Shown one piece after another: positions 33,894-47,000 of a stretch of 64,000 bases of DNA. Origin of the DNA: Volvox africanus (Eukaryota > Chlorophyta > Chlorophyceae > Chlamydomonadales > Volvocaceae); contig BSDZ01000089.1 in assembly GCA_030268105.1 (NCBI GenBank), positions 2,542,001 to 2,606,000 of the forward strand. Direction: 5' to 3'. The notes beneath the pieces are model-generated. The model was given only the letters and a program-made list of their open reading frames with translations. It was not told the DNA's origin and made no database searches. The translations under genes and the position numbers were made by a program. Numbering within the stretch: position 1 is the first letter of the stretch; each line of letters starts with the position of its first letter.

Positions 33894-36369
33894 TTAATTG
33901 TTAGCTGCCGCCGAAGCCCTTCGCGCCGCCAATGCCGCCTTGACGATGTTGCCACGGCTGATTAAACCCACCAGCTTGCCATCGGAATCCACGACAGGCA
34001 ACCGACGGATCTTCTTGATAATAAGAATGCTGCTCACCATCAAAAACAGATATGAAAAGAGCAGTAAAGCAGGGGAGTTCCTTTATCAGGGTATTCGCAA
34101 CGTGGGTGGGTGCTCTGAGAGGCGCTGCGAGTGGTCGGCTGGGTCGACATGGTCTTTCCCTAGAGCGCATGGTGACAAAACAGACACTTACTTGGTTGCA
34201 TCCTCCAGGTTAGTCTCGGGCCGAACCGTGATGGGCTGAACCGTCATCACATCTTTAATCCTGCATGACATACCCGCCATGCGCCAAAGGGTACCGTGGT
34301 TTGACATTCAAATTGTTTCACCGGCAGATGCGAGAAATATCAGCGACAGGCCGTGGACGGGCCAAGTAAGAACGTCTGAAAACTGCACACGACGAAGACC
34401 CCTTGCACACACGACATTACTTCACACAAACACTTGAAGGACTAATAACAAGATAAACGGACCCCGTGCATTCTTCCAAAAACGGCCGTCTGTTAAATAG
34501 CTGTCCCAAAATGTTAAGGAGCAAACGACTCCCCAATGGGTAGAGCCATATGCATCAACCGCAAACTATTGTACTAATCAGAAATTACTGATATGATTTG
34601 CTCGCCACATGCACTGGCCCTTTCCATTCACGTGTCCTTGCTCCACAGCCCTCATCAGCATCCCCTTCTCGGGCGCGGTCCGCGGAGGGAGCAACTAGCA
34701 TCTCCCCATGCAGATTTGAACCGGACTCAGTCAAACCTTATCCTTGGTCAATGCGTCCCTCCGCACTCACTTTTTGCCAGCGCTTTTGGCGAGCATTTTC
34801 TTGACCTCCTTGAACGCCTGCAGGATGGGGCAGATGTTCAAGGGTCGTGGAGTTGGCTAAAATGACTCTAGGGTTGTCACAAGCTACGCGTTAAGCCAAC
34901 CCTACGGAGATCTCGGGTGAAGGTGCCGCTGGATCCAACCATCCTAACAAACCAGTGCCAGTTTCGCAAAAATAATCTGCACTAAAACCCGTGCTGTTGG
35001 GGTGAGACGAAAAACAAGCACAAGATGTATGAGTGAACCAAAAGTTGCGCTGCGCAGTTCAAGGCAAACCCAGCAACAGAAGCCACTTCGTCATGTCGGT
35101 TCCCAGACTGACGTCCACGACTAGTCGATGTACACATCGGCAAATACTACCGCTTTAATAAAGTCCCGGTGCCAAATCAACTGTCCAGGATGGGCAGCTG
35201 CACATCCTCCTGTATGCATGCCGTCCTGCCGTCCCCACCATTCAGGTTCTTGGACTCGGATTCACCTGCCAGCTTTGATCGGCGGACGGGAAGAGGTTCT
35301 GGTCTTCATTCACCCGCCCCACCGCGTCCAGGGCAAGGAGGTCGAAGTCCGATACCACACCCACCTGCCGACAATCAAGATAGCGGTGAGAAGTGATACC
35401 TAAATACTCAACGCGAGTAACAACCATTTTACCAGTATGGTCGCGATGTCCGGGTTCCTGACCTGACGCAACAGGTGCAATGTAGTGTAGTGAGTTACAT
35501 GCCCCTTACCCATCACGTTTGAGCGCAGTAATTTCCCCGTGGCCAAATCCTACTCGGGGAGAACAAAGCATGCCTGCAGAGCCAAGGAGGTCCCTTTCCG
35601 CCACAGCAAACCACAACGCGGTGCCCAGCGACATCTTGGTGTTGACCAAGATGAATCAAGATTCCGAGTGGGTGTCCCAGCAGGAACACCCTTCTTGATC
35701 GCGCCTCTCGGGCCCATCCCCATCGTCTTAATCCACATACCCGTCTAGTCCCAGCCATTCCTGACAGCGACAGGTTCCCAATGGCTTACCACGCGACTCT
35801 CAGCGTCCACAACCGGCAGACCTGCAGGGAGCACCCCAGGGATAAAGCACAGTGAGGAGCAGTCGCGAGGAGACAATAATTGACATACAGGTAATAATAA
35901 TTCTCGGAGGTTACCAGAGCAGCTCCACGAAATAAGCCACGAAAGCGTGCTTGCCATACCCCTTCCAATGAAGGCATACCAAGGTCATAAACATCGACCA
36001 ACTAGAAGAACTCAAACACCACCGTCATGAATGAGTAAATAATTGGTGTCCCTGCAACGCTCAACGAATGGAACTCACCTGTAATTCGGTGTTGCACCAG
36101 CAATTCTAGAGCAGAATCAACGGTATCCTCCGGACCGCAGCTGAAAAGGTTACCACTCGTCATCACGTCCTTGACGAGATGGGCCGTCTCAATAGAAGCC
36201 TGCGGTGAAATCAGGTGGGAGTGTTTGTACCGCACACACCTACCCATTAAGCTGCCTCCAGGTGGGGGCGCACCTTCGCCCTTGCCATCACCAAACGACG
36301 GTTGTTTACACATATTTGTGTGCTCCGACCCGCAGCACGAAAGGTAGCTGGGCAAGACCTCAGAAGCAT
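33894..36369 (-). CDS. CBS-domain-pair protein (CBSX-like), organelle-targeted
   Basis: Exons in gene order 36274-36369, 36079-36199, 35790-35821, 35266-35364, 34771-34817, 34192-34260 and 33894-34029 join in phase to 199 residues. Residues 1-32 (MLLRSCPATFRAAGRSTQIC and an Arg-rich end) form a transit-type leader. CBS1 runs from KDVMTSGNLFSCGPEDTVDS through HRITGLPVVDAESRVVGVVS. A linker NLFPSADQSWQAFKEVKKML follows. CBS2 runs from KDVMTVQPITVRPETNLEDA through KKIRRLPVVDSDGKLVGLIS. The linker wording and length match land-plant CBSX proteins, which bind adenosine nucleotides and tune thioredoxin in plastids or mitochondria. That role is family knowledge, not shown here. Exon 1 is 73 bases upstream of exon 2, with a GTGCGC donor. 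The compartment cannot be decided from the leader alone. Confidence 0.9.
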
Positions 36370-36786
36370 TTTTTCCTGTCGTCCTGACGACGCAAGGTCT
36401 ATCCCAACGTTACTGAATCAAGGATAGTGGATTCCAGCTTGCTATTAATAATTGTGTCAAAGGCTAGCCTTTAGCGAAGGTTGTCGGATATGAGGAGGTG
36501 AATGCTAGGAGGTGCAACAGCTGTCCAACAAGCAACAAGCCTCTCAAGTTCAGGAAATTTCCTAAAGTGCGGCACTACTTGTGCAGTGGTAACACATGCT
36601 GCGCAATCGTGGTACTGTACGGCATCCCGACAACTTTGCCAAGGAATCGGAGCCCAAAAAACTGGTTGGTTATCCATGGATTAGGGTAGTGGCTGCAAGG
36701 CTTTGAGCATAGGTCTGAGACTAGTGTTTCCCGTAGCTACCCGGTGTTCAGCAATTTTGTAGTGCTTTCAAAGTGCATCGGCTATT
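36370..36786. promoter_or_regulatory. Shared divergent promoter region, CBS gene and NUO7
   Basis: Only 417 bases separate the start codons of two divergent nuclear genes for organelle proteins. Both promoters and 5' UTRs must fit here unless they have upstream non-coding exons. No clear TATA box or named operator was identified. Confidence 0.5.
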
Positions 36787-39664
36787 ATGAGGCGCCAAAC
36801 GATTAACTGTCTTCGTGGCTTATGGCAGGCACAGACTGGTGAGTTGCCAAGAGACTTTGCTACGCGATGGGGTTCCGAGGTGCGCAGAATACTCGTAATG
36901 CAGGTGCCAGCAGCCGTGAGGCGAATAGTCAGACTGCAGCCATTACGGTCGCGGCACAGGCCTTGCTTGGGCAGCAGGGGCGCAGTCTGCGGACGAGGTA
37001 CGTCGGCTTTGCATCCTGGCTCCGTTCGGCTTTTTGACATTGTCGTAAACAGTAATCTTATCTTGGCAGCTCTTTGGAGAAACCTTCGCGGATTGCGACG
37101 CTATCGGCTCTGCCCTGTTCTTTGCAAGCTGTCCGGACAGCGACGGTGGAGGCCCTTGTTCCCGCAAAGGTTAACAACTTCACCCTCAACTTCGGGCCGC
37201 AGCATCCCGCCGCCCACGGTGTGCTTCGTTTGGTGCTGGAGATGAACGGTGAAATTATTACACGCGCTGGTAGGAGCGTTAGAGCCTTGGTTTGGAAGCG
37301 CAGAAGCTAGCACATTTCACAAGCGCAACCCCTTTCCGCCGTGTGAACAGACCCCCACATCGGCCTGCTCCATCGTGGGACGGAGAAGCTGATTGAGTAC
37401 AAGACGTACCTGCAGGCTCTCCCATATTTCGATCGCCTGGATTATGTGTCTATGATGTGCATGGAGCACTCGTACGTGCTGGCTGTGGAGCAGCTGCTGA
37501 ACCTCGCTGTCCCGCTGCGTGGACAGTATATCCGCGTTCTATACAGCGAACTCACGCGCGTGTTGAATCACTTGTTGGCAATTACCTGCCACTCTATGGA
37601 CGTCGGGGCGTTGACGCCTTTCTTGTGGGCCTTCGAAGAGCGTGAAAAGCTTTTTGAATTTTATGAGCGCGTGTCGGGTGGGTATCGTGAAATTCTCATA
37701 GGAAGTGGCGACGGATGTGCCAAGAAGGTTCCAGAGACCCATGGGCCGGGGTTTCATAGTCGCGTTCTGTGCGCTGGGCAACAGGTGTGTCCCGTGCACA
37801 GGTGTATCCCACGCACATTAGAATGCCCTCACGGTGCATAGGCTGTTGTGAGCAACAAACACACATCAGCCCCATGCCTTCGGCATCACTGACGGACATT
37901 AGATTAACATCTGTGCGCGCATACGACACCCCAAAACGTTCTCATGCCTGCGGGGTCACGCTGTCATCTTGGACAGCTGAGCTGTTGTACGCAGTAATAG
38001 CTGCAAGCTAATTAGGCCTGTCAGTTCAAAGTTTTGGAAGTTGGAATACTCTTCTTAATATAGTACCATTCTCCTCCTCATTCGTGAATTCTCCTCTTGT
38101 GCCTTTCCCTCCGCAGGTGCTCGGATGCACGCAGCCTACTTCCGAGTAGGTGGTGTGGCACAGGACCTGCCAATTGGCCTGCTGCGCGACGTTTACGACT
38201 GGGCGCGCCAATTCAGCAGCCGCCTGGACGAAATTGAGGAACTGCTGACGGGCAACCGTATCTGGAAGGAGCGCACCATTGATGTGGGCACCATCACGGC
38301 GCAAATGGTGGGAATGGGAACGGGTCTTGGGATTGCGGTAGTGGCATTTGCGACTGAAAATGTCTCGGACTAAGTTGAACATAAAATATACAGTAAACTA
38401 CGTATTCTGTGGAGAGTTGCAGATTCGGAACCCCCAGATGTGAAAGTAGGCACTAAGGGGATTTTACGTGCAGTGGGGCCAGAGCGGGTTGGTTTTGGAG
38501 GGTTTTATATATGGGCCGGCCTGGGCGACTATGAAGTTACTTGGCCTAGGCGAGCTGGGGAAGGCTGTTACAAGGGTGGAGTTGATGGCACAAGCAACAG
38601 CTTCTGCTGTTCTTTTTGGAATGCTTGTGGGTGCACGGCTCAGCAAGGTGATTATCGGCCTCATGTTGTTTTAGACGGATACGAACCACGAACATCCCTC
38701 CCAGTGCTGCAGCCAACTAGATATAATGTATTCGTAAGCATGGGTCTCAATGCAAGATGAATGCATAAACTTGATATGGAGTTGAGATAGAGCTGAGATG
38801 GACTCGTGCGTTGTGGGCTCGCTTGCAACGCATAAGGTGAACTGTATAGGACACCTCGCGATTCGTTTTGATTTCCAATCGATTCGTCTTAGGTGGTCGA
38901 TAATCCAGGATGTACCCTTTCAATTAATTTCGGAACGCAGGCGTGGGACTGGGGCTGCTCGGGTCCTATCCTGCGCGCCAGTGGCATTGATTGGGACCTC
39001 CGCAAAACGCAGCCGTACGATGCGTATGGTCGCATGCAGTTCAACGTGCCCATTGCGGGCCACGGTGATTGCTACGATCGGTACTTGGTGCGGCTGCAGG
39101 AAATGCGTGAGAGCTTGCGCATCATATACCAGTGTCTCAACGAGATGCCGGACGGCCTGTACAAGAGTCCCGACGCTAAGGTTAGCGATTGTTAAGTGTG
39201 TACAGGAGTGTATGCCATGTAACAAACCAAAATTGCATAGCGTAAGTAGTACGACACAGCTGCAACCAGGTGAGGGCCGCCGCCTCACTTCCGAGGCATA
39301 GGGTTCGGGTTCATTAACCCAAGGATCGAGATTCATCCTGGACATGGCGTGTCCGCAGGTATGCCCTCCCAGCCGCTCGACCATGAAGCAGAGCATGGAG
39401 GCGCTTATCCACCACTTCAAGCTGTACACTGAGGGCTTCCACGTGCCGGCCGGTGAGACCTACCGCGCGGTGGAAGCGCCGAAGGGCGAGTTTGGCGTGT
39501 ACCTTGTGTCACGTGGCGGCAATCGACCATATCGGTGCAAGATCCGCTCGCCGGGTTACGCGCACCTGCAGATGATGGATGTCATTAGCAAGGGTGCGAT
39601 GCTTGCGGACGTGGTGACCATTATTGGAACCATGGATGTGGTGTTTGGAGAGATCGACAGGTAA
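36787..39664 (+). CDS. NUO7: NADH:ubiquinone oxidoreductase 49-kDa subunit (complex I, Nad7/NDUFS2)
   Basis: Subunit of the mitochondrial complex I peripheral arm that lines the quinone-binding cavity next to cluster N2. Exons 36787-36838, 36904-36997, 37070-37269, 37351-37677, 38117-38307, 38941-39180 and 39359-39664 join in phase to 469 residues. The first 60 residues ([18 protein letters not shown] and on) are a mitochondrial presequence. Family landmarks in order are [127 protein letters not shown] and the C-terminus [10 protein letters not shown]. The length fits a complete subunit. Nad7 is nuclear in Chlamydomonas but mitochondrial in land plants. Odd points are RVGGV where the family usually has RPGGV, and [12 protein letters not shown] where GTRGDCYDRY is usual. 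Confidence 0.96.
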
Positions 39665-41045
39665 AGGGGCCAAGACGAGACTGCGGCTTAATTGTCTTCT
39701 TGCCTAACTGGGGCGCCGATGGGGGCAAATGGAGGCATCTACTCCCGAGCCACCCTATACGGCTGCTTGAAGTCTCGGCGTTTTTCCTGGTGGCTAAGGC
39801 GCTAAGGATGACACTTGGAAGGGAAATTGGGGTCCTCCGAATAGGAAAGGTAAAGTGTAAGGATTTTAAAGGATGTTGCGTCCCATGATCTGCGTGGAAA
39901 GGTAAGCGTAAGGGGCAAGTTCTCGTGAACCGCAGTGGCTGTCGCGTCCTGTAGTGTGGTTTAAGTTTCCCACATCTTGGTGCAAACGCGAGGACGTGGA
40001 TGTACTTGGCACGGGCCTGCGGCCCTGGTCCCCTGGACGAAGGTCGCTGGTCTCGCTTTGTTTCCTATCTTGAAGAGAGAAGAAAGTCTTTTAATGGCCT
40101 CTTCCTTGTATGGGGGATGGATCTTGTTCCAATTGCGGTGTCTGGCTTGAAAACCTGACAGTTTTTGTGTAGACAGGCAGATGGTTTACAAAGTGTTGTT
40201 ACATGCCGATATTCTGATGGATTTAGGAGCTTTGATGATTGCTTATTTAGCGAACATAACAGGGACTTGCTGCTTGGTAGGTTCCAAGTGCGTTTGGCGA
40301 TGCAACTGCTCACTCATCTGTTACCCTGTGCTTCTTCGTATTGAAGTAGATCCGCTAACATTGTTGTATTGTAGTAAGCGCACTGCAATTCAGCACACGA
40401 AGGGTCAGCAAGCTCCAAAATGTTGCACGACATTGTGCACGACAAGCAAAACGACATTGCCAGAACGCAAGCACGAACGCTATATTCGTTTGACTCTCAA
40501 ATTTGCCCTGTCTTCATAGGGGTTAAAGGAAAGTAGAGCAGGCGTAGACACATTAAGCGTGAAGAAAACTTTATGAAATGCACGAATTAATCTCGCACTG
40601 ATGGCATATGCTCATAGCGCAGGCCTTAACTACGATAATTGCTGCGGTTTAATCGAGCGGCTTTGTCGACGCAGTGACCCTCCTCTAAATAGCTGCTTCC
40701 TCCGGCTGTTCTGTGACCCACGGACTGACAAAGGGTGCGGTGCTGTTTTTGGAAGGAAGTCATTGACAGCTTTTTGAGGAGTCCGAGGTTCATCAGCCTG
40801 TCGGCGCCCTGCCTTAGGGCTGCTGCACACGGGCTGCACACCTTGATATGGAGAATGTGGTGATATCAAACGACAGGATTTGTTGAAGGCACGTTTTGCC
40901 GAAGCCGGCTGAAGCATAAGCTGATGCCCAAGGTAGAGCCTGCAAAGCACTTTGGTTGGGCCATACGTTTACCCGGATATTGTTCGACTCAATAATAATG
41001 ATGTCTACGGCTTGATATTGTGTGTCAGGGCAGGGCATCTCCCGA
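39665..41045. other. Intergenic region between NUO7 and the kinase gene
   Basis: Holds the NUO7 3' UTR at its left end and probably the kinase promoter, perhaps with an upstream kinase exon, at its right end. Frames at 40181-40519 and 40630-41386 have no recognisable family features. I see no RNA gene. Confidence 0.4.
39856..39860 (+). terminator. NUO7: Candidate TGTAA polyadenylation signal of NUO7
   Basis: TGTAA lies 192 bases past the NUO7 stop codon, the spacing typical of volvocine nuclear genes. Confidence 0.5.
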
Positions 41046-44000
41046 ATGCAGCAGCAGAAAGATATGGTACCTGCCGCGGCCGATTCCTCGGCTGAGCACA
41101 GAGTAAGTAAAAGCTTTGTGTTGTGGTTTGTATGCCCACGTCGATGCTGGCGCGATGCTTTACGTACCATGGGTATGTGTGTGCGTGTGTGTTTTGCAGC
41201 TGGCTCCAGTGATAGCAGGTCAGGATTTGGCCTCAGCTGTGATTCAGGATACGGTGAAGTATCTGGGCATACAGGCGACGAGGATTTCCAACTTGAACGG
41301 CCCATATCTGCAAGTCCGTCCAGTAAGTTGTAACCCGAGGGAAAGAGAGCCAGGCGCGTTTGGGGACTATTGGCCCAGTGTTCCATTTCTCACGCGCTTC
41401 ATCGGATTTATGCAACGAGATTAAGAATGCCGATTTGGGTTGGCCGTCTGGGTCAAAGATGGGCTGCTGGTGGCTAGGACGTGCCCTCTGGGGCGCCATG
41501 AAGTGTCGTGCGTGTGATGACTACTTTGGACGTCTCCCTTGTCTGTGTTATTCAGGCTGGAATTAGCGCAACGGACATATTGCTGGTGGGCAGCTGGCGG
41601 ACGCACTTTCCGCCTGGAGGAAATGCCAGCGGGGCCGTGCTGCACAATTTGCAACCGGCATTGCCGAAGCCATTGCCGACGGCGATACTTTGGCAGGCCT
41701 CAGGAAGCGACTGTGTGCAGTCATTCGAGGGGACACCGGGCGCACCGGCTGTGACGTATACTCGCCTCCTAGCAACACCGAGCGCGGCAGCAGCATCTGC
41801 AGCTGGCTCTGGCGATCCTGAATTCGGCAAGCCTCAGAGCCCGCGGATCCAAGGATTGGGGGATAATCTAACAGCAGTACAATCTGGAGGCAGGATCCCA
41901 GATATGATGAACCTGGATTTCATTCCGCTTGATCATCCAGCGCCGGCGGGCGCAGTTACGGAGCTGCAAAGCGTCATCAGTACACGGCAGGGGCCCATAA
42001 TCGAGGAGTGCCACTCCGATTCGGAGGCCGCAAATATTGGAGCTTGCACCCGCAGTCATTACCAGCATACGCACAAAGATGAGCATCGTCATGATTGTGG
42101 TCAGCATTCCCAGCAGGACAAAGAAGCATCCATCAGGCAGATAGATTCACCTGTGGTGGCTGCAGCTGACCCAGATCGCATGATGGAGGAAGTGCTGGCA
42201 ACGGAGCGAATGCAGCCGGAGGCTGGATGTGGTCAACTAATATTGGACGCTGATCGTGAGCCTGGGGTTGGTAAGGCAGGCCTGCCTCACAGAGGGCTTG
42301 GACAAAATGGCCGCGACGGACAGTTGGAAGGTAAGGACATTACAAAGCTGATATCTCCCAGGTTACGTGTACTGAAAACTACACGTTATTATTGCTCGCC
42401 CAAAGGCGAGCAATAATGGTAGCTAATAAGGCAGGATTTTTTTAATTTTGTGTTACGTGTATCCAAGGCCCGTGTATGCAGAGGCAAATGACGATCGGGG
42501 TAGAAGTAGATGTCACATTAAGATGCTAACTGTGGATGTCGGGCTTGGGGTCGTTTGTACCTGATTGCTGAGCAGCAGCATGTGTTATAACTGCAAATTT
42601 TGAAACGTGATGTGGCGACATGTGCTTCAGCATTGACATATTTTTCTCCACTTGCGCGCAGGTCCAGGATTGGCTATGGCGGGGGCCCTAGCATTGACAG
42701 CTGCAGTGCAGGCGGGGGCTGCTGGCGTAGCCCATTCAACCGCCGTCGTTCCTGTCGTTAGCCCGCTGGTAGTAAGCCCCCGACCCCGATCCGAGTGGGA
42801 GCTAGATCCTGTCAAGATTGCTATTTTGCGGAGATTGGCCGTCGGCGGATTCGGGGAGGTCTTCCTTGCCAAATACGAAGGCACGCTGGTGGCAGTAAAG
42901 CGGCTTCTGGCAACCGATTCCGGTAGGTGGTTAACAAGTGTGGCCGACGGCAGGCGAGAGGATTGGTATGGTACACAGACTGAGCGGTAGGTACGGAGCG
43001 GATGCGAGTGTGATGGCTCGTACATGGCTTTTAGATCAGAGGGTCGCGCAGCATGGCTTCGTGCATGATAGTTTTGCGTGGCCCGCCACCCATTTGCCAG
43101 GGTTAATCCTGACCAGTTTTCTTACATGATAGAGATATGCTTGCCCGCGCCTTGAATTCAGACACGACGCAACGGTTCGTGGATGAGGTCCACATGCTGG
43201 CACGTCTTCGCCATCCTAACTTGCTACTGGTACGTGACAAGGACTTGATAGCGGCATGTCCTCTAGCTGTCAAGTTTTCTGGTGAAGATCCGTCCACCAA
43301 TTTCAGTTTTAATGACCTCACGAATCAGTTGTTATCAATACAAACGGGCAAGTTTTGATCTCTCTCTTCCTTGGCCCCACAGTTCATGGGTTACACGCTG
43401 ACGCCCGAGCCGTCGATCGTCACGGAGTTCATGGCGCGTGGCAGTCTTTTCCACATTCTGCGGCAAGCTGGGAACCTACCGCCGGACCCCAGGATGCAGC
43501 GTGCCGTAGCGGTAGCGGTGGCGCGCGGCATGGCCTATTTACACAGTCGGATGCCACCCATCCTGCACCTGGACCTGAAGAGTCCCAATGTGCTGGTGGA
43601 TGACCGGTGGAGGGTGAAGATTGCAGGTATCTTAAGTATCAAATGGAAATGCACTGGACCATACTGTGCATTTCATGCTAGTATTTCAAGTTGCTTGAAG
43701 GGAAGGGTCCGAGTGCAGATCTGCGCTTTGGCGACTTGTGGATGGGTGGATGAGCCTTCACATTGTAGGTCGCGGCGTAACGAGTTCTGCATCGCGCCAT
43801 CACTGGAAGTATACTTCTTGTGCTATGATAATAACCTCAAGCTCTGCCCCCATTACCAATGTTTTCGTACAGATTTTGGTCTGTCACGTGTCCGACAGCG
43901 GACCTATGTGTCATCAGGTGCTGCCGCTGGGTCACCAGAGTGGATGGCACCCGAGGTCCTCCGATGCGACCACTTCGCCGAGGCGGCGGACGTGTACAGG

Positions 44001-47000
44001 TCAGGACCGAATGGGCGAAGGAATAAGGTATTGAAACCCTCAATCCTTCAGTAGTGTTCGTTATGGATGGGCGCGTCCATTCAAATGGTGCAGAAACGTT
44101 CTTGGACGGGTATGTCCAGCTAATATGGCATGCGGTGTTTGCTCCCTTGATCAGGCAACTTTCATGTCACAAAATTCAGCTTTGATCAATTTAATGATTA
44201 GCGATGGTACCCTTTTGTACTTGACCGTTTGCAGTTATGGCGTAATCCTGTGGGAGCTGCTGACAGGACAACCGCCGTGGGCTGACTTAAATGCCATGCA
44301 GGTGAGCAGATCTTTGCGCAGCTCCTAACGCAGCCCCAGAACACGTCCTTGCCTGAATTATTATGTCATGCAGCTACCATGTCCAGGAAGGCCGTTTGGC
44401 TTGTGCACTTGGTATAACGCACTAGCGTTACCGGTTCACTTATCATATCATGTTCCATGAGACATAGGCAGAGCGACGCACCGGGTTTAATATCTCTTAT
44501 TGTGCTTACTCAGTCCCGCTCTGTGCTCTCTTCGTGTGTTCTCATCCATACTGTCCTATGCGTAGGTAGTTGGAGCTGTGGGCTATGCGAAACGCAGCCT
44601 GCCGGACCCTCCCGAAGGCGACGCCGTTCTGCTGCAGTTATGCAAAACGTGTCGCGCCTACGAGCCTACGCAGCGGCCAACATTTGCTCAGGTGGTGGAG
44701 TCACTGGAAAGCCACTTGAACCCCTCTTCAGCATTGCCCAGGAACGGCGCCATTTACGGAGGGGAGGCGACGGTCGTGCCTGCTGCATTGCAGCCAGCTG
44801 CCGCCGGGACAAGGAACATGCGTTTAGCAGCTCTCCCAGCTCCAGAGCAGCTAGCAGCTCCGCAAAGTGAGCGCACTTCGCTGCTCGCATCTGCAGCTGC
44901 GGGCGGCACCGCCATGGATCTTGGCGGGTTCGTTGGTGCATCAGCACCACTGGCTGTCTCCGCGACATCTGCTGCAACACGAATTACCCGCCGCCACAGC
45001 CTTGCTGCCAGTCCCGACGCGGCTGACTTCCTCGAATCTGCTGTCCCGACCAGTGCAGCACGCGATGGCGGCGGGAATAACGGCAGCTCCAGCATCGGCG
45101 GGGGTTCGACGCGTCTAGACGCGCAGTTTGTTTCTGTTCACGAGTCGCCGCGGTCGCGTCGCCGCTATCGCAGTCCCCGTGGAGAGGATATGATGGGTCC
45201 GCCGGCCATCACTGCGCGGCTGCAGGACGGCCGGAAGACTCCTTCTCCAAGGACGTCTGGAGGTTGGTCGTGGCAGGCCTTGTCAGAAGGCACCAGCGCG
45301 ACGTCTGATGGGAAGTCGGTTGCCCCGGTGCAGGAGCAGCGGACGGTGGCTCCCAGCGTGCGACTGGCGCATGCAGCTGCATCACCGTTTGCCGCCATAG
45401 CCGCCACAGACTTCGGACCGGATAGTGCGCGAAGCCTGCGCGTGCTGCGTGCGGATGTGGCTCGCACTGGACCTGTGGACAGCAACTGCGGCGGTACTGG
45501 CAGTGATACACGTGAAGTTGCTGGCAATATTATGTCGTCAGTGGAACCACACCCGAGAAATTCCGCTAGCCCTTTGGTGCTTACTACGCCGGAAACACTA
45601 CCTGCAGCAGGGACGCCAGGACCGCTGGCGTCGGTACCGGATCAGCCGCTGTGTAGGTCGGAGCTTTTATCCCAACCGTCGACATCAGTGAACGTGGAGG
45701 GGATCGCCCGGGATGAGGTTGCGACTGCGGTGCTGCAGCATAGCATCCAGCCTGACCCAGAGATCTGTGGTCGGCCCTTGGCTAATGGCCAGCATGGCTA
45801 TCTGCAGGATTTACCTCAGCATAGGCATCAGGAGTTGTTACCGCTACAATATAATAGACATCAGCCGCTATGGCAGGCGGAGCAGCAGCTGGACCAGCAA
45901 ACGGAGCAGCAGCCGACACAGCGGTCGATCAACCGTGAGCAGGATAATCAAATAGCACAGCAGCACCGACAAGAGCCGCGTCTGCAGCCTGAGCAGGTCA
46001 TTGGAAATACGTTCTTGACTCGACAAATGTTGTCGGGCCGCGAGGACAGGCGCCCGGGTCACCGCCGCGTTAGCAGTGACGAGGCGAGCCGCATGCAACA
46101 TCTTAACGCTACGATGCATGCGCCCACGGCAGCCACCGCACCTGGCACCTTTGTCACCGTGGCCGGGGTTATGCCGTTACATAACCAACACTCGCATCCT
46201 CAGCAAAGCCTCCTGGGCATTGCGGGGAATACAGGACCTGCTTCTACTGTTGGACATGCCGCGGGCGGCGCCGCAGGCAGTGGCAACATGCCACCGCTCC
46301 CAGGGCGACGGAGCCGCGGTCTTGCGCGCAACAGCGCACCAATGCGGTACACTTATGGTGGCGCGCCGTCAGGTGCTGCAGGCGCACAGCAGCCGCATCC
46401 GTTACAATCCCCGCCACGCCCCAGGTCATTTCACGGGCAGAACCTTACTCCAAACGTGCACCAGCATGTGCTGACAGCAAATGCAGAGGCGGCCACTGGG
46501 CCGGCAGGTTATGGCCGAAATCAGCCGTCGCATTTGGGCTCATTATCGCTCTCTACGCCTGGCGGATGTAGTAGTTTAACGTTCGGCGCCGCAGCAGTTT
46601 CAGCTCCGATGTCACTGAGCCCCATGTCCGAAGGCGGCATGTCTTCCTTTGAGGGCGTAGGATCACGGCCATTTTTTGCAGCAGGAGATATACGGGACAA
46701 GGATTTTATGGCTGCGGGTTCAGGTTCTTGTGGTGGTGGCGGTGGCGTAGACCCCTGGCCGGATACGCATAGCGAGTTGAGCTTTGCGTTCATCCTGCGG
46801 GACAACGTCAGCATTTGCTCGGATGATTATATGCAAAGCGCGTCGCTTGACAGGCTGCCACTGCTAGAAGAAAATGTGATGACGGTAAGCCCATGGGGCT
46901 TTTGGGCGTAGCTGGGGACCAAGCAGTTAGACGCAGGGCGGCTGGCGGGAATGCCTTCGAATCAGGTGTAGCTGACACCTTTTATGCAGTTATGGACTGA

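Noticed and set aside
33901..34170. Minus-strand frame ending at 33901
   Set aside because: The CBS2 sequence (GKLVGLISRGNIV) is in another frame that ends at 33894 and joins the upstream exon in phase.
36787..39664. NUO7 as a mitochondrial DNA insertion (nuclear copy of mtDNA)
   Set aside because: Seven exons with spliceosomal introns, a presequence and an intact full-length frame show a functional nuclear gene.
42388..42417. Hairpin as a transcription terminator
   Set aside because: It lies in an intron of a nuclear gene and has no U-tract function in that context.
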